Counted from the first letter of the stretch, positions 33,230 to 42,259 are shown. The stretch: DNA of 64,000 bases from Actinophytocola sp963826035 (GCA_963826035.1 CAWGVZ010000015.1:868001-932000); one strand, 5' to 3'. Translations and numbers: made by a program. The notes: generated by a model from the letters alone, not told the origin.

Positions 33230-35421
33230 CAGATCACCAACTCGTCGGTGGCGGCGGAGGCGGAAGAAGAAGGGGCATCGGCGCCGGTCAGCTCGGCCAT
33301 CAGCTGCGGCTCGGCGAAGTACGCGAAGGAGGCGTAGCCCCGCCAGATCCGGCGCCATTCTCCGTCTACAGTGGATGGACCGATATCGCTGCGGACATCG
33401 TCCAGGTAGGTCACGATCGCGTCGACGGCCTGGCGGGAGTGCCCGGCGGAGAAGTTGTCGATCGTCAGGTGCGCCTCCTCGTACGCGGTGTCGAAACCGT
33501 GGTGGCGCAACCGTTGGATCTCGTTCATCCGCATCTCCCCGAGCCCGTACATCTCGATGCCGAGGTTGTAACCGAGGATCTCGTTGTAGAACGTGTCCGG
33601 GAACAGCGACATGCTCAGCTGATGGTTCGCCGACTCGTACTGCCGGTGGCTCTCCGAGAGCTGGTCCTGCCCGCGGAACGCCTCCTCCCGGATGTGCGGC
33701 AACACGAAACCCATGCTGGCCAACACCTGGTAGATCAGGGTCAGGTGGTTCTTGTGCAGCTCGCCGCGACCCATCTCGTCGACGTAGATCGAGAACAGCA
33801 GACCGTCGCTGCGCCGCCGGTACCGGCCCACGTTGCCGATCCGGTGCGCCCAGGTGCCGTCGATCATGTTGCCCAGCGCGAGGTCCGCCTGCCCGAAGCG
33901 GACCTCGTCGCGGTCGGGGATCCCGGCCAGCGGACGGTACGGCTCGACGAGCTTCTCCCAGTAGATTCGGTCGACCCGCGCGTTCAACGCCTCGGGGGAG
34001 TAGTCGAACCAGCTCGCGTCGGTGTACCGGCCACGCGCGCCGTGGGTGAACATGACCTCCGCCTCGATGAAGCCGCGGATCGCGCGCTGCTTGGCCAACG
34101 GCAGCAGGTTCGCGAAGTGCTCGACGTTCACCAGCCGGTACAGCAGCTCCCGCTCGTCGCCCGGTGCCGGCTCGGCGTAGCGCAGGTCGGCTGGTTCTGC
34201 CGCGGTGACCGCTGCATCCCACCGCGCGGCCTCGCCGTCGCCGACCCGGTTGACGTCGATCTCGATCGGTGACCGGTCACCGGACTGGGCCAGCTGCACC
34301 CAGGCGGTGAGGGTCTCGGCCTCCTCGGCGTCGAAGATGCCGAACATCGGCCCGCCGAACCGCAGTGCGTCGAGCAACCGGCAACCACCCGCGGGCAGCG
34401 GCTTGACCTGCCGGGAGCGGCGCAACTCGTCGAGGAACCGGCCGAGGTCGAGGTCGGGGTCGGCGAGGGACTCGGTGAGCCGCGTGCCGCGGATGGTGAC
34501 GCTGCCGTGGTGGCGCCCGGCGAACGGGGCGTGCCGGGCGATGACCTCCGCCACCCGGGAGTGCAGCGACCGTCCCTTGTGGAACTCCGCCAGCTCCACG
34601 AGCAACCGCACCTGCGCCAGTTCCAGCTCCACGGTGCGGGTGATGGCCGCGTGCAGCCGCGCCCGCTCGGCCGGCCCGCGCACGGAGTCGCGGGTCATCG
34701 ACAGGTACCCGGCCAGCGACTCGCGCAGCTCCGGCTCGGACAGCGTGGCCGGCAGGCCGGCGAGCGTGTCGTCGACCCCCAGCGCATGGAAGGCGTAATG
34801 CACACCCACGACCTCCGGCAGGAAGCTCGCGGCGAGCCGGGACAACGCGAGGTAGAAGCAGGCGTGCCAGGTGGTGAGCGGCCGGGTCCTGGCCGCCGTG
34901 AGGAAGGCCTCGGCGGTCACCTCCGGCAGGAAGACCCCGCCCGCCTCGAGCGCGCGCCGCCGGAGGTGGTGCACCGAGCGCTGCGGGTTGCCCTCGCCCT
35001 TGAGCGCGAAGTGGTCGCGCAGCAGGCGGTTGACGATCACCGCCGGCTGGGTGGCGGGAGCGGACACCGTGTCCAGCCAGCAGCCGGAGACCTGGCCGAG
35101 CACCGCCCGTTCCCGCACGGCGGCCGTGTGCTGCTCGTGCCGGGACAGGGTGTCGAGCAGGTGGTGGATCTCCGCGCGGGCCGCGGCTACCCGCTCGACC
35201 ATGACCTCGGCGGTGGCGGCACCGTCCCCGTCGGCGGGGAGTGCGGCGTGCAGGATGCGACGGGCGGCCAGCAGCACCGCCTCGGACTCCTGGTCGCGGA
35301 CGAGCCTGCGGAACACCGCGTCCGGGCCACCGGCGAGGATCGCGTCCGCCTGCTCCCTGGCGCCGGGACTGAACTCGAACCCGGTCAGTGCCGAGGACGT
35401 GGTGCGGTCCGGAAGTTCCAT
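33229..35421 (-). CDS. Large heme-oxygenase-like diiron oxidase (HDO superfamily)
   Basis: This 730-residue protein has a C-terminal HDO domain (about 500-705). Putative iron ligands are Glu549 and His559 (DEMGRGELHKNH), Glu623 (LGIEM) and His651, Asp655, His661 (HLTIDNFSAGH). HDO enzymes use O2 to desaturate, decarboxylate or N-oxygenate amines and amino acids (UndA, BesC, SznF). The N-terminal ~450 residues are helical and may be a degenerate second copy or a docking domain; no motif there is recognised. GGGAGG precedes the ATG. Being inside the cluster it is a strong candidate for an unusual oxidation, possibly on nitrogen or the polyene (inference). Confidence 0.72.
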   Translation of the reverse strand: MELPDRTTSSALTGFEFSPGAREQADAILAGGPDAVFRRLVRDQESEAVLLAARRILHAALPADGDGAATAEVMVERVAAARAEIHHLLDTLSRHEQHTAAVRERAVLGQVSGCWLDTVSAPATQPAVIVNRLLRDHFALKGEGNPQRSVHHLRRRALEAGGVFLPEVTAEAFLTAARTRPLTTWHACFYLALSRLAASFLPEVVGVHYAFHALGVDDTLAGLPATLSEPELRESLAGYLSMTRDSVRGPAERARLHAAITRTVELELAQVRLLVELAEFHKGRSLHSRVAEVIARHAPFAGRHHGSVTIRGTRLTESLADPDLDLGRFLDELRRSRQVKPLPAGGCRLLDALRFGGPMFGIFDAEEAETLTAWVQLAQSGDRSPIEIDVNRVGDGEAARWDAAVTAAEPADLRYAEPAPGDERELLYRLVNVEHFANLLPLAKQRAIRGFIEAEVMFTHGARGRYTDASWFDYSPEALNARVDRIYWEKLVEPYRPLAGIPDRDEVRFGQADLALGNMIDGTWAHRIGNVGRYRRRSDGLLFSIYVDEMGRGELHKNHLTLIYQVLASMGFVLPHIREEAFRGQDQLSESHRQYESANHQLSMSLFPDTFYNEILGYNLGIEMYGLGEMRMNEIQRLRHHGFDTAYEEAHLTIDNFSAGHSRQAVDAIVTYLDDVRSDIGPSTVDGEWRRIWRGYASFAYFAEPQLMAELTGADAPSSSASAATDELVI

Positions 35422-35433
35422 GACTACCTCCCG

Positions 35434-36354
35434 TCACTGGCCGTTCGGTCGACCGCGCAGCAGCACACCTGCTCGCGATCCGGGCACGCTCGCCGCGAGC
35501 AGGTGGTGGTCGCCTTCCCGCAGCTGCCCGGCGGCCTCGCGGTCGACCAGGTTGATCAGCGGATCGGCGGCGAAGCAGTGCCCGATTCGGGTGATGTTGT
35601 CGACGTAGAGCTGGCTCGCGGCGAAGCCGGCCTGCATCTCCTTGAGATAGACGACCGGCTTGTACACGTTGGTGTGCATGAGCGCGGCGACGTCGGTGAG
35701 CTCCAGGTCGAACGGCTTGAGCAGCTGTTCGTTGACCCGGGTGGCGAGCTCGGGGTTGATCTCGTTCGACCAGTCCAGCTCCGCGGCCCGGTTGGCCGAG
35801 GCGCAGGCCAGCAGCTCGTAGCCGTCCGGGTGGTCGTCGGTGACCAGGCAACTCGCCGCGCCATCGCTGAACAGGGCGAACTTGTCCATCCGGGTGGTCT
35901 CGTCCCGCACCCGGTCGGTGGTGACCACCAGCACGCGCCGGTGCCGTCCACTTCGGACGAACGCGTCGGCCACCTGCAGGCCGGCCAGCAGGTTCGTGCA
36001 CCGGTTGAGGCCGAGGCCGAGGAAGTCCGCGTCGGCGATGCCGAGCCCGGCGAGGATGCGCTCCACGAACGCCCCGTGCACGCCGGTGCCCACCGGGAAC
36101 CCGGTCGAGCACAGCACGACCGAGTCGACGGCCGCCGGATCGAGGCCGGCGGCGGACAGGGTCACCGCCCCGCACTCCACGGCCAGCTCCTCGATGCTCC
36201 GTTCGGTGCGGCGGATCGTGCCCCAGCCCCACAGGCTCGCCTTCGGCTTCATCCGGAACTCGGCGACCCGCTCGGCGAACCCGGCGATCGAGGTGTGGTC
36301 CTCGACCAGCTCGCCCAGCACGTAGTGGGGTGCGGTCAGGGTGACGGTGGGCAC
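35434..36354 (-). CDS. KAS III-like ketosynthase/acyltransferase with altered triad
   Basis: This 306-residue FabH-family protein has the nucleophile Cys119 in LNRCTNLLAG and His227 in MHTNVYK. The position of the FabH Asn (GNTSA) is His259 in IGHCFAAD. The Cys-His-His set differs from chain-starting FabH and is closer to acyl-transferring KAS III relatives that form esters or amides. It could load a starter unit on the PKS or join the acyl chain to the amine part. The GTG start at 36354 lies 2 bases after the thioesterase stop. Confidence 0.75.
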   Translation of the reverse strand: MPTVTLTAPHYVLGELVEDHTSIAGFAERVAEFRMKPKASLWGWGTIRRTERSIEELAVECGAVTLSAAGLDPAAVDSVVLCSTGFPVGTGVHGAFVERILAGLGIADADFLGLGLNRCTNLLAGLQVADAFVRSGRHRRVLVVTTDRVRDETTRMDKFALFSDGAASCLVTDDHPDGYELLACASANRAAELDWSNEINPELATRVNEQLLKPFDLELTDVAALMHTNVYKPVVYLKEMQAGFAASQLYVDNITRIGHCFAADPLINLVDREAAGQLREGDHHLLAASVPGSRAGVLLRGRPNGQ

Positions 36355-36356
36355 GG

Positions 36357-37127
36357 CTAGATCACTTCGACGTGGTCGGCGGACGGGGCGGACTCGCGGC
36401 GCAGCGCGTCGCTGAGCACGTCGGTGACCGAGGCGGGCCGGTCGGTGAAGTAGAAGTGCCCGCCCTCCCGCCAGTGGTACTCCGGCACGGTGGTGACCTC
36501 CTGCTCCCACGGGTGCAGCACGCCGCCGCTCACCCGCCAGTCGTCGGCGCCGTTGACCAGTGACACCGGGATCTGCAGCGGGTCGGCCGCCCGGTAGCGG
36601 TAGCCGGCGAACAGCCGCACGTCCGCGCGCAGCCCGGGCAGCAGCAGCTCGGCCAGCTCGGGGTCCTCGACGATCTCCGGTGCGAGGCCCTCGTGCTTGG
36701 CGGTCGCCTCGACGAACTCGTCCCACGGCAGGCCGGCCGCCCAGACGATGTACTCGGTCGGCAGCAGAGAAGGCGCGGCGCAGCCGGACACCACGAGGTG
36801 GCGGACCGCCGGGTGGTCGCGCAGCCGCCGGGCCACCTCGAAGGCCACGAGGCCGCCGAGGCTGTGACCGACCAGGCAGATCGAGGACTCGCGGAGGCCG
36901 CGGACCGCCTCGGCGGCGCCGTCGGCCAGCTCGTCCAGGTTCGCGGACGGCGGCTCGGCGAAGCGGGTCGCCCGCCCCGGCAAGCAGACCGCGAGTACGG
37001 TCGCCGCCGAGCCCAGCTCCCGTTGCCAGGCCAGGTAGGCGCGCGGGTCGCCGCCGGCGTGCGGGAAGCACACCACGGCGGGGGTGTCCGGCCGCCCCTC
37101 ACCGTCGGTCAAGAACCATCCGGTCAT
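36357..37127 (-). CDS. Type II (editing or releasing) thioesterase
   Basis: This 256-residue alpha/beta hydrolase has CFPHAGGDPRAYLAW at the start, the nucleophile Ser89 in GHSLGGLV, a loop Asp in NGADDW and the catalytic His in REGGHFYF. This is the RifR/TesA-type thioesterase fold found in PKS and NRPS clusters. It clears misprimed carrier proteins or releases the chain. ATG overlaps the stop of the EamA gene (ATGA). Confidence 0.88.
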   Translation of the reverse strand: MTGWFLTDGEGRPDTPAVVCFPHAGGDPRAYLAWQRELGSAATVLAVCLPGRATRFAEPPSANLDELADGAAEAVRGLRESSICLVGHSLGGLVAFEVARRLRDHPAVRHLVVSGCAAPSLLPTEYIVWAAGLPWDEFVEATAKHEGLAPEIVEDPELAELLLPGLRADVRLFAGYRYRAADPLQIPVSLVNGADDWRVSGGVLHPWEQEVTTVPEYHWREGGHFYFTDRPASVTDVLSDALRRESAPSADHVEVI

Positions 37128-38047
37128 CGCCGGACACCGGCTTCGGGGGGCGTCGACACCCGGTCCCGCTTCCGCGAGACGCCGACACCGGCGAGGCAGA
37201 GCACACCGCCGGCGATCGCCAACCAGGTGGGCACCTCGCCGAGTAGGACCCAGGACATGGCGATGGCCAGTACCGGCACCAGGAACGTGGTGATGCCCAT
37301 GGTGCTCGCGGGTGTGCGGGCCAGAGCGTAGGCCCAGGTGGAGAACGCCACCGCGGTGGGGAACACGCCCAGGTACACCACGTTGAGGATCGCGGCGGGC
37401 TCCGCGGCGGCGACATCGCTGATCAGACTGCCGGTGAACGGCAGGCAGGCGATCGTCCCGACCACGCAACCGAATGTGGTCACCTGGGCCGCGGACGCCT
37501 TGCGCAGCGCGGGTTTCTGCAGCAGCACCCCGCCCGCGGCGGCCACCGCCGCCAGGACACACAGGAGCACGCCACCGAGGGAGTCGTCGGTGCTGCCGGA
37601 CACGGACAGTCCGATGAGGAGGGTACCGGCCACGGCGACGCCCAGTCCGGCGACGAGGTGGCGGGAGACCCGCTCGCCGAGCAGTGTCCCGCTGAGCGCG
37701 GCGACCAGGATCGGTGCCACGCCGACGAGCATCGCGGCGGTGCCGGCGTCCACTTCCTCCTCGCCCCAGTTCAGCCCGACCTGGTAGAGCGCGAACCAGA
37801 GCACACCGGAGCCGACGATGGCGGGCCAGGCCGAGCGCGGCGGCAGACCTTCCTTGCGCAGCAACAGGATCGTGACCAGCACCGCCGAGGCGACCAGCAG
37901 CCGGCCGAGGGCGAGCGCGCCCGAGGAGAAGTGCGGTGCCGCGGCGCGGATGCCGACGAACGCCGAGGCCCAGAGCAGCATGGTCACGCCGATGGCCACG
38001 AGGGCCCACGGCGGCCCGCCGGTCTCCTTCGCGGATGTCTGGCTCAT
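37124..38047 (-). CDS. EamA/DMT-family exporter
   Basis: This 307-residue protein has about ten hydrophobic helices in two EamA repeats (LVAIGVTMLLWASAFVG and a second half from LCVLAAVAAAGGVL). The DMT superfamily exports metabolites, so it is probably the self-resistance pump for the cluster product. ATG 38047 is chosen over an upstream start because the shorter form begins just before the first helix. It heads the (-) operon and is divergent from the PKS operon; a shared inverted repeat lies between them. Confidence 0.82.
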   Translation of the reverse strand: MSQTSAKETGGPPWALVAIGVTMLLWASAFVGIRAAAPHFSSGALALGRLLVASAVLVTILLLRKEGLPPRSAWPAIVGSGVLWFALYQVGLNWGEEEVDAGTAAMLVGVAPILVAALSGTLLGERVSRHLVAGLGVAVAGTLLIGLSVSGSTDDSLGGVLLCVLAAVAAAGGVLLQKPALRKASAAQVTTFGCVVGTIACLPFTGSLISDVAAAEPAAILNVVYLGVFPTAVAFSTWAYALARTPASTMGITTFLVPVLAIAMSWVLLGEVPTWLAIAGGVLCLAGVGVSRKRDRVSTPPEAGVRR

Positions 38048-38125
38048 GTGGACGGATCCCCACTCCAGTGCCGTTGGTCGGGTCAGGCTAGCCCGCGCCG
38101 CCACCGATCCCCGGTGTTCGCGCTG

Positions 38126-38166
38126 GCAGGAAGCTGTCAGCGCGGTGGCGGCTGGCAGCTTCCTGC
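38126..38166. promoter_or_regulatory. Inverted repeat in the divergent EamA/ACP promoter region
   Basis: GCAGGAAGCTGTCAGC (38126-38141) and GCTGGCAGCTTCCTGC (38151-38166) are inverted copies that match at 15 of 16 positions, 9 bases apart. They lie midway between the two divergent start codons (38047 and 38253), the expected place for one operator controlling both operons. The LuxR-type regulator at 42214-43029 is the natural candidate to bind it (inference). Confidence 0.55.
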
Positions 38167-38252
38167 AACAGCCCGCGACGGGGTCGAGAGCACCGTTCGG
38201 CGACGTAGACTCCAGCGACTCCAGCCCCTAACGGCGAAGGAGGTCGACGACT

Positions 38253-38507
38253 GTGACCTCGACCCTCGAGTCCCGAAAGCAGGAGATCCGCCGGATCGTC
38301 TGCGAGACCTTGGAGATCGACCCCGACGAGCTGACCGACACCAGTTCGTTCCGCGATGACCACGACGCCGACTCGCTGCGTGCCATCGAGATCGTGGCCG
38401 CGCTCGAGGAGGAGTTGGGCATCAAGATCGACCAGAGCGAGCTGAGCCGAATGGTCGACCTCGCCGGCGTGTACGCCGTGGTGTCCGAGGCGTACGACCG
38501 GACGTGA
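38253..38507 (+). CDS. Acyl carrier protein of the type II PKS
   Basis: This 84-residue protein has the phosphopantetheine Ser41 in HDADSLRAIEIV and the acidic helix II typical of FAS/PKS carrier proteins. It carries the growing chain for the KS/CLF pair that follows. The GTG start has AAGGAGG 12 bases upstream. It overlaps the KS gene by 4 bases and heads a five-gene (+) operon. Confidence 0.92.
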   Translation: MTSTLESRKQEIRRIVCETLEIDPDELTDTSSFRDDHDADSLRAIEIVAALEEELGIKIDQSELSRMVDLAGVYAVVSEAYDRT

Positions 38508-39724
38508 GCACCGCAGCGCCCCGCCGCCGCGTCGTGGTCACCGGCCTCGGGGCGGTCACCGCCATCGGCATCGGCGCGGACGAGTACGCGGCCGGGCTGC
38601 GCGCCGGCCGTGACCCGGCGCGACCGGTGAGCTCGCCCGCGCTCAAGGACTTCGGCCACGCCAACGCCTGCGAGGTCACCGACTTCGACCCCGCGCGGTG
38701 GATTCGGACCCTCGACCCGGCCGAGCTGGGCCTGGCGGCGCGGTTCGGGCTCGCCGCCGCGCGGATGGCGGTCGCCGGCATTCCCCCCGACGTCCTGCGC
38801 GGGCGGCCGGGCGTGGTCGCCATGGGCACGGCCTACGGTGAGGCGTCGACCGACCTGGACCGGTTGGTGGAACAGGAGATCACCCGCGGACCGGCCGGGA
38901 TGGACCCCGAGCTCGCCCGGCGGGTGAACGCGGGCCGGCTGGCGACGACCATCGCCCACGAGCTGGGGCTGTCCGACACCGAGGCGGTGACCGTGCCGAC
39001 CGCGTGCTCGGCCGGCAACTACGCGACCGGCTACGGCGTGGACGCCATCCGGGCCGGCGACGCCGACTTCGCCCTCTGCGGCGGCGCGGACGCGTTGTGC
39101 CGCAAGACGATGGCCGGCTTCACCAGGCTGGGCGCGATGGCCCCGGACCGCTGCCGGCCGTTCGACCGCGACCGCGCGGGCATGCTCGCCGGCGAGGGCT
39201 CGGGCGTGCTGCTGCTGGAGGAGCTGGAGCACGCGCTGCACCGCGGCGCGCGCATCCACGCCGAGGTGCTCGGCTACGGCCTCAGCTGCGACGCCGCACA
39301 CCCGGTGGCTCCCGCCGAGGAGGGTGTGGCCCGGTCCATGCGGCTGGCGCTGCGGGACGCGGGTGTCGAGCCGGCGGAGGTCGAGCTGGTCTCCGCGCAC
39401 GGAACGGCGACCCAGGCCAACGACCTCACCGAGGCGCGCGCGATCCACGCCGTGTTCGGCGGATCCCCACCGCGGACCGTGGGGATCAAGTCGATGATCG
39501 GCCACTCCCTCGGTGCGTCGGCCGCGCTGGGCGCGGTGGCCTGCGTACTGGCCATCACGGGCGGGTTCGTGCCACCCACGATCAACCACCGCGAGACCGA
39601 CCCCGAGTGCGACCTCGACTGCGTGCCCAACACGGCGGTCGAAGCGGACCTGCGAGTGGTGCAGAACAACGCGCTGGCCTTCGGCGGCAACAACGCCGTC
39701 GTCCTCTTCGGACGGTACGCATGA
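38504..39724 (+). CDS. Ketosynthase alpha (KS) of a type II PKS
   Basis: This 406-residue FabF-like enzyme has the complete Cys-His-His set: Cys168 (PTACSAGNY), His299 (SAHGTATQ) and His334 (IGHSLGAS). It catalyses decarboxylative condensation of malonyl-ACP with the growing chain. It is coupled by 4-base overlaps to the ACP and CLF genes. With a dedicated dehydratase and ketoreductase next door, it belongs to the highly reducing type II PKS class that makes polyenes rather than aromatics (inference). Confidence 0.93.
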   Translation: MSTAAPRRRVVVTGLGAVTAIGIGADEYAAGLRAGRDPARPVSSPALKDFGHANACEVTDFDPARWIRTLDPAELGLAARFGLAAARMAVAGIPPDVLRGRPGVVAMGTAYGEASTDLDRLVEQEITRGPAGMDPELARRVNAGRLATTIAHELGLSDTEAVTVPTACSAGNYATGYGVDAIRAGDADFALCGGADALCRKTMAGFTRLGAMAPDRCRPFDRDRAGMLAGEGSGVLLLEELEHALHRGARIHAEVLGYGLSCDAAHPVAPAEEGVARSMRLALRDAGVEPAEVELVSAHGTATQANDLTEARAIHAVFGGSPPRTVGIKSMIGHSLGASAALGAVACVLAITGGFVPPTINHRETDPECDLDCVPNTAVEADLRVVQNNALAFGGNNAVVLFGRYA

Positions 39725-40725
39725 CGGTCATCTCGGCGTGGTCGGCGGTCTCGGCGTACGGGATCGGCGCGCCCGCGTTCAGCGCCGGCCTGCGTGACCG
39801 GCCGGACACGGTATCCACAGTGGACGACTGGTCCGCGTGCGTGGTCCCCGGGTTCGACGCTCGAGAGCTGCTCGGCATGAAGGGCACGCGGTCGATGGAC
39901 CGGGTTTCCGCGCTCGCCGTGCTGACGTCGGGCCACCTCGCCGAAGGTTCATCGGGCGAGGACGCCGGCCTGGTGCTCGGCGTGAACAACGGCAGCGTAC
40001 AGAGCATGGTGGAGCTCACCCGGGACTCGATGCTCAAGGCACGGCCCGAGTTCGTGAAGCCGGCGCAGTTTCCCAACACGCTCATGAACGCCGCCGCCGC
40101 GCAGTGCGCCATCTGGCACCAGCTGCGCGGTCCGAACGCGACGGTCGCCGCCGGACGCACCTCGGGGCTGATCGCCCTGCGTTACGCGAGCCGGATGCAG
40201 CGTGCCGGACGGGCCGAGGCCGTCCTGTGCGGAGCAGCCGAGGAGTTCTCCCCGGCCAGGGCCTGGTTCGCACACCACGCCGAGCCCGACGGTTCACCGC
40301 TGGGGGAGGGCTGCGCGATGCTGCTGCTCGAACCACCGGGCCGCCCGGCGCGACACGGGCGCACCGAGCTGGCGGAGCTGCTCGGCTGTGCGTTCGCGGT
40401 GTTCCGCGACCCGGCCGAAGCGGGCCCCGCGCTCGCCGGCTGCGTGCGCCGCGTCCTCCCCGACGGGGAGCCGGTCTGGGCACACGCCGCCGCGCACGAC
40501 CCCGTGCTGTCCGATGTGGACCCCGCACCGGACGTACCGGTGCGGCTGCCGATGACCGAGCTGCTCGGTGACACCCACGCCGCCTCCGCCGCGCTCGGCG
40601 TCGCTGCCGTGCTGGCACTGGCCGCGACCGACCCGGCGGCGGCCGGTCGGACCGCGCTGGTGACCGCGACCGATCGGGACGGCACGGTCGGCGCCGCGTT
40701 GCTGCGCCTGGCGGGGACCGGATGA
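39721..40725 (+). CDS. Chain length factor (KS beta)
   Basis: This 334-residue KS homologue has Arg146 (VAAGRTSG) where the KS has its catalytic Cys, so it cannot condense. It should pair with the KS and set the chain length. It is shorter than typical chain length factors (about 400 residues). It overlaps both neighbours by 4 bases. Confidence 0.88.
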   Translation: MTVISAWSAVSAYGIGAPAFSAGLRDRPDTVSTVDDWSACVVPGFDARELLGMKGTRSMDRVSALAVLTSGHLAEGSSGEDAGLVLGVNNGSVQSMVELTRDSMLKARPEFVKPAQFPNTLMNAAAAQCAIWHQLRGPNATVAAGRTSGLIALRYASRMQRAGRAEAVLCGAAEEFSPARAWFAHHAEPDGSPLGEGCAMLLLEPPGRPARHGRTELAELLGCAFAVFRDPAEAGPALAGCVRRVLPDGEPVWAHAAAHDPVLSDVDPAPDVPVRLPMTELLGDTHAASAALGVAAVLALAATDPAAAGRTALVTATDRDGTVGAALLRLAGTG

Positions 40726-41525
40726 CCGAACCGTACGTGCTCCGCGCACCCGTCGCGATCACCCGGACCGGGACCACGGTGACCGCCGTGCAGGCGGTCC
40801 GCGCCGACGAACCGGTGTTCGCCGGCCACTACCCGGCTTTCCCGGTGCTGCCCGGCGTCGGCGTGGTGGAGTGCGTACAGCGGGCCGCGCAGGCGAGCCT
40901 ACCGGCGCACGGTCTGGTGCTGGCCGCCGTCGACTCGGCCCGCTTCCTCGGTCCGGTCCGGCCCGGCGCCGAGCTGACCGCCGAGCTGACCTGGTCGGCC
41001 GACGGTCCGGTGTGGACCTGCCGGGCCGAGGTCCACGCGGCCGGCGGACGGGTCGCCACGGTCCGCCTGCGATACTCCCCGGACCCGCCGGAGCCCGAGG
41101 CGGCCGACCCCGCGGAACCCGGCGCGCGGCTGGGCCGGAACGAGATCACCGGCCTGATCCCGCACCGGTCGCCGCTGCTGCTGCTCGACGAGGTCACCGG
41201 GCTGGAGCCGGGAACCCGGCTCGTCGCCACCCACCACCGCGCGGAGTGGAGTGTGCCCCTGCTGGTCGAGTCCTGGTGCCAGGCCGCGGGTGTGCTGACC
41301 GTGCACGGCGCGGGCCCCGACCCGCGCCGGGTGCTCCTGCTGGGCGCCCTGCTGGGCGCGGAGCTGGTCGGCCCGGTGCCACCCGGGGCGACGGTTGAGC
41401 ATCGGGTCCGGCGCGACCGCGCCGACCCCGGTGCCACGGTCCTCAGCGGACAGTCATGTGTGGACGGACGGGTGGTGATGCGGGTGCGCCGGGTGGTGGT
41501 GGCCGTGCGGGAGGAGATCCGATGA
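40722..41525 (+). CDS. Double-hotdog dehydratase (FabZ/FabA-like)
   Basis: This 267-residue protein holds two hotdog folds. The first (about 1-120) has the intact dehydratase motif GHYPAFPVLPGVGVVE with His36 and Glu50. The second (about 140-267) has PHRSPLLLLDEV and Glu183 (LLVESW) but lacks the GHFP..P..PG turn, so only the first site looks fully active. It would dehydrate beta-hydroxyacyl-ACP to give double bonds. With no enoylreductase in the operon, a conjugated polyene is expected (inference). Most clusters of this class use separate dehydratase subunits; here they are one chain. Confidence 0.82.
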   Translation: MTEPYVLRAPVAITRTGTTVTAVQAVRADEPVFAGHYPAFPVLPGVGVVECVQRAAQASLPAHGLVLAAVDSARFLGPVRPGAELTAELTWSADGPVWTCRAEVHAAGGRVATVRLRYSPDPPEPEAADPAEPGARLGRNEITGLIPHRSPLLLLDEVTGLEPGTRLVATHHRAEWSVPLLVESWCQAAGVLTVHGAGPDPRRVLLLGALLGAELVGPVPPGATVEHRVRRDRADPGATVLSGQSCVDGRVVMRVRRVVVAVREEIR

Positions 41526-42259
41526 CGGAACACGGGGTAGCGCTGGTGACCGGGGGTTCCCGGGGCATCGGTCGCGCGGTGGTGCTGCGCCTGGCCCAGG
41601 ACGGGTACGACGTGGCGTTCTGCTACCGGTCGCAGGCCGACGCCGCCCGCGACCTGGCCAAGGAGGCGGCGGAACACGGTGTCCGCGTGACGGCCGCGCA
41701 GGTCGACGTCACCAACCAGGACGCCGTCGGGGAGTGGGTCACCGAGACCCAGCGCGAGCTCGGCCCGGTGGCCACGGTCGTCACCTCCGCCGGGGTGCTC
41801 GCGGACAAGCCGCTGGTGATGATGGGCGGCCAGGACTGGAACCGCGTGGTCGACACCAGCCTGGGCGGTACGTTCCATGTCTGCCGGGCGGCCGTGTTCG
41901 AGATGATGAAGCGCAAGGCGGGCTGCGTGGTCACGATCTCCTCGATCGCCGGCGTGCACGGCAACGCGGGCCAGACCAACTACTCCGCCGCCAAGGCAGG
42001 CGTCATAGGCTTCACCCGCGCGCTGGCCAAGGAGGTTGGCCGCTACGGCATCCGGGCCAACGTCGTCGCCCCCGGGTACATCGACACGGCCATGACCGAC
42101 GGCATGGACGCCGGCGCGCTGGACCGTGCCACGCAACGCGTCCCGCTCGGCCGGCTCGGCCGTCCCGAGGAGGTCGCCGAGGTGGTCGCTTTCCTGGCCT
42201 CGGACCGGGCCTCCTACATCAGCGGCGCGGTGTTGCAAGTGGACGGTGCGTTCGGCTGA
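41522..42259 (+). CDS. 3-oxoacyl-ACP reductase (FabG-type)
   Basis: This 245-residue SDR has LVTGGSRGIGRAV (NADPH binding), SAGV, the Ser of TISSIAG and the YSAAKAG Tyr/Lys pair, plus the NVVAPGYIDTAMT loop typical of FabG. It reduces the beta-keto group before dehydration. It ends the PKS operon; its last 46 bases overlap the 3' end of the convergent LuxR-type regulator gene. Confidence 0.92.
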   Translation: MTEHGVALVTGGSRGIGRAVVLRLAQDGYDVAFCYRSQADAARDLAKEAAEHGVRVTAAQVDVTNQDAVGEWVTETQRELGPVATVVTSAGVLADKPLVMMGGQDWNRVVDTSLGGTFHVCRAAVFEMMKRKAGCVVTISSIAGVHGNAGQTNYSAAKAGVIGFTRALAKEVGRYGIRANVVAPGYIDTAMTDGMDAGALDRATQRVPLGRLGRPEEVAEVVAFLASDRASYISGAVLQVDGAFG

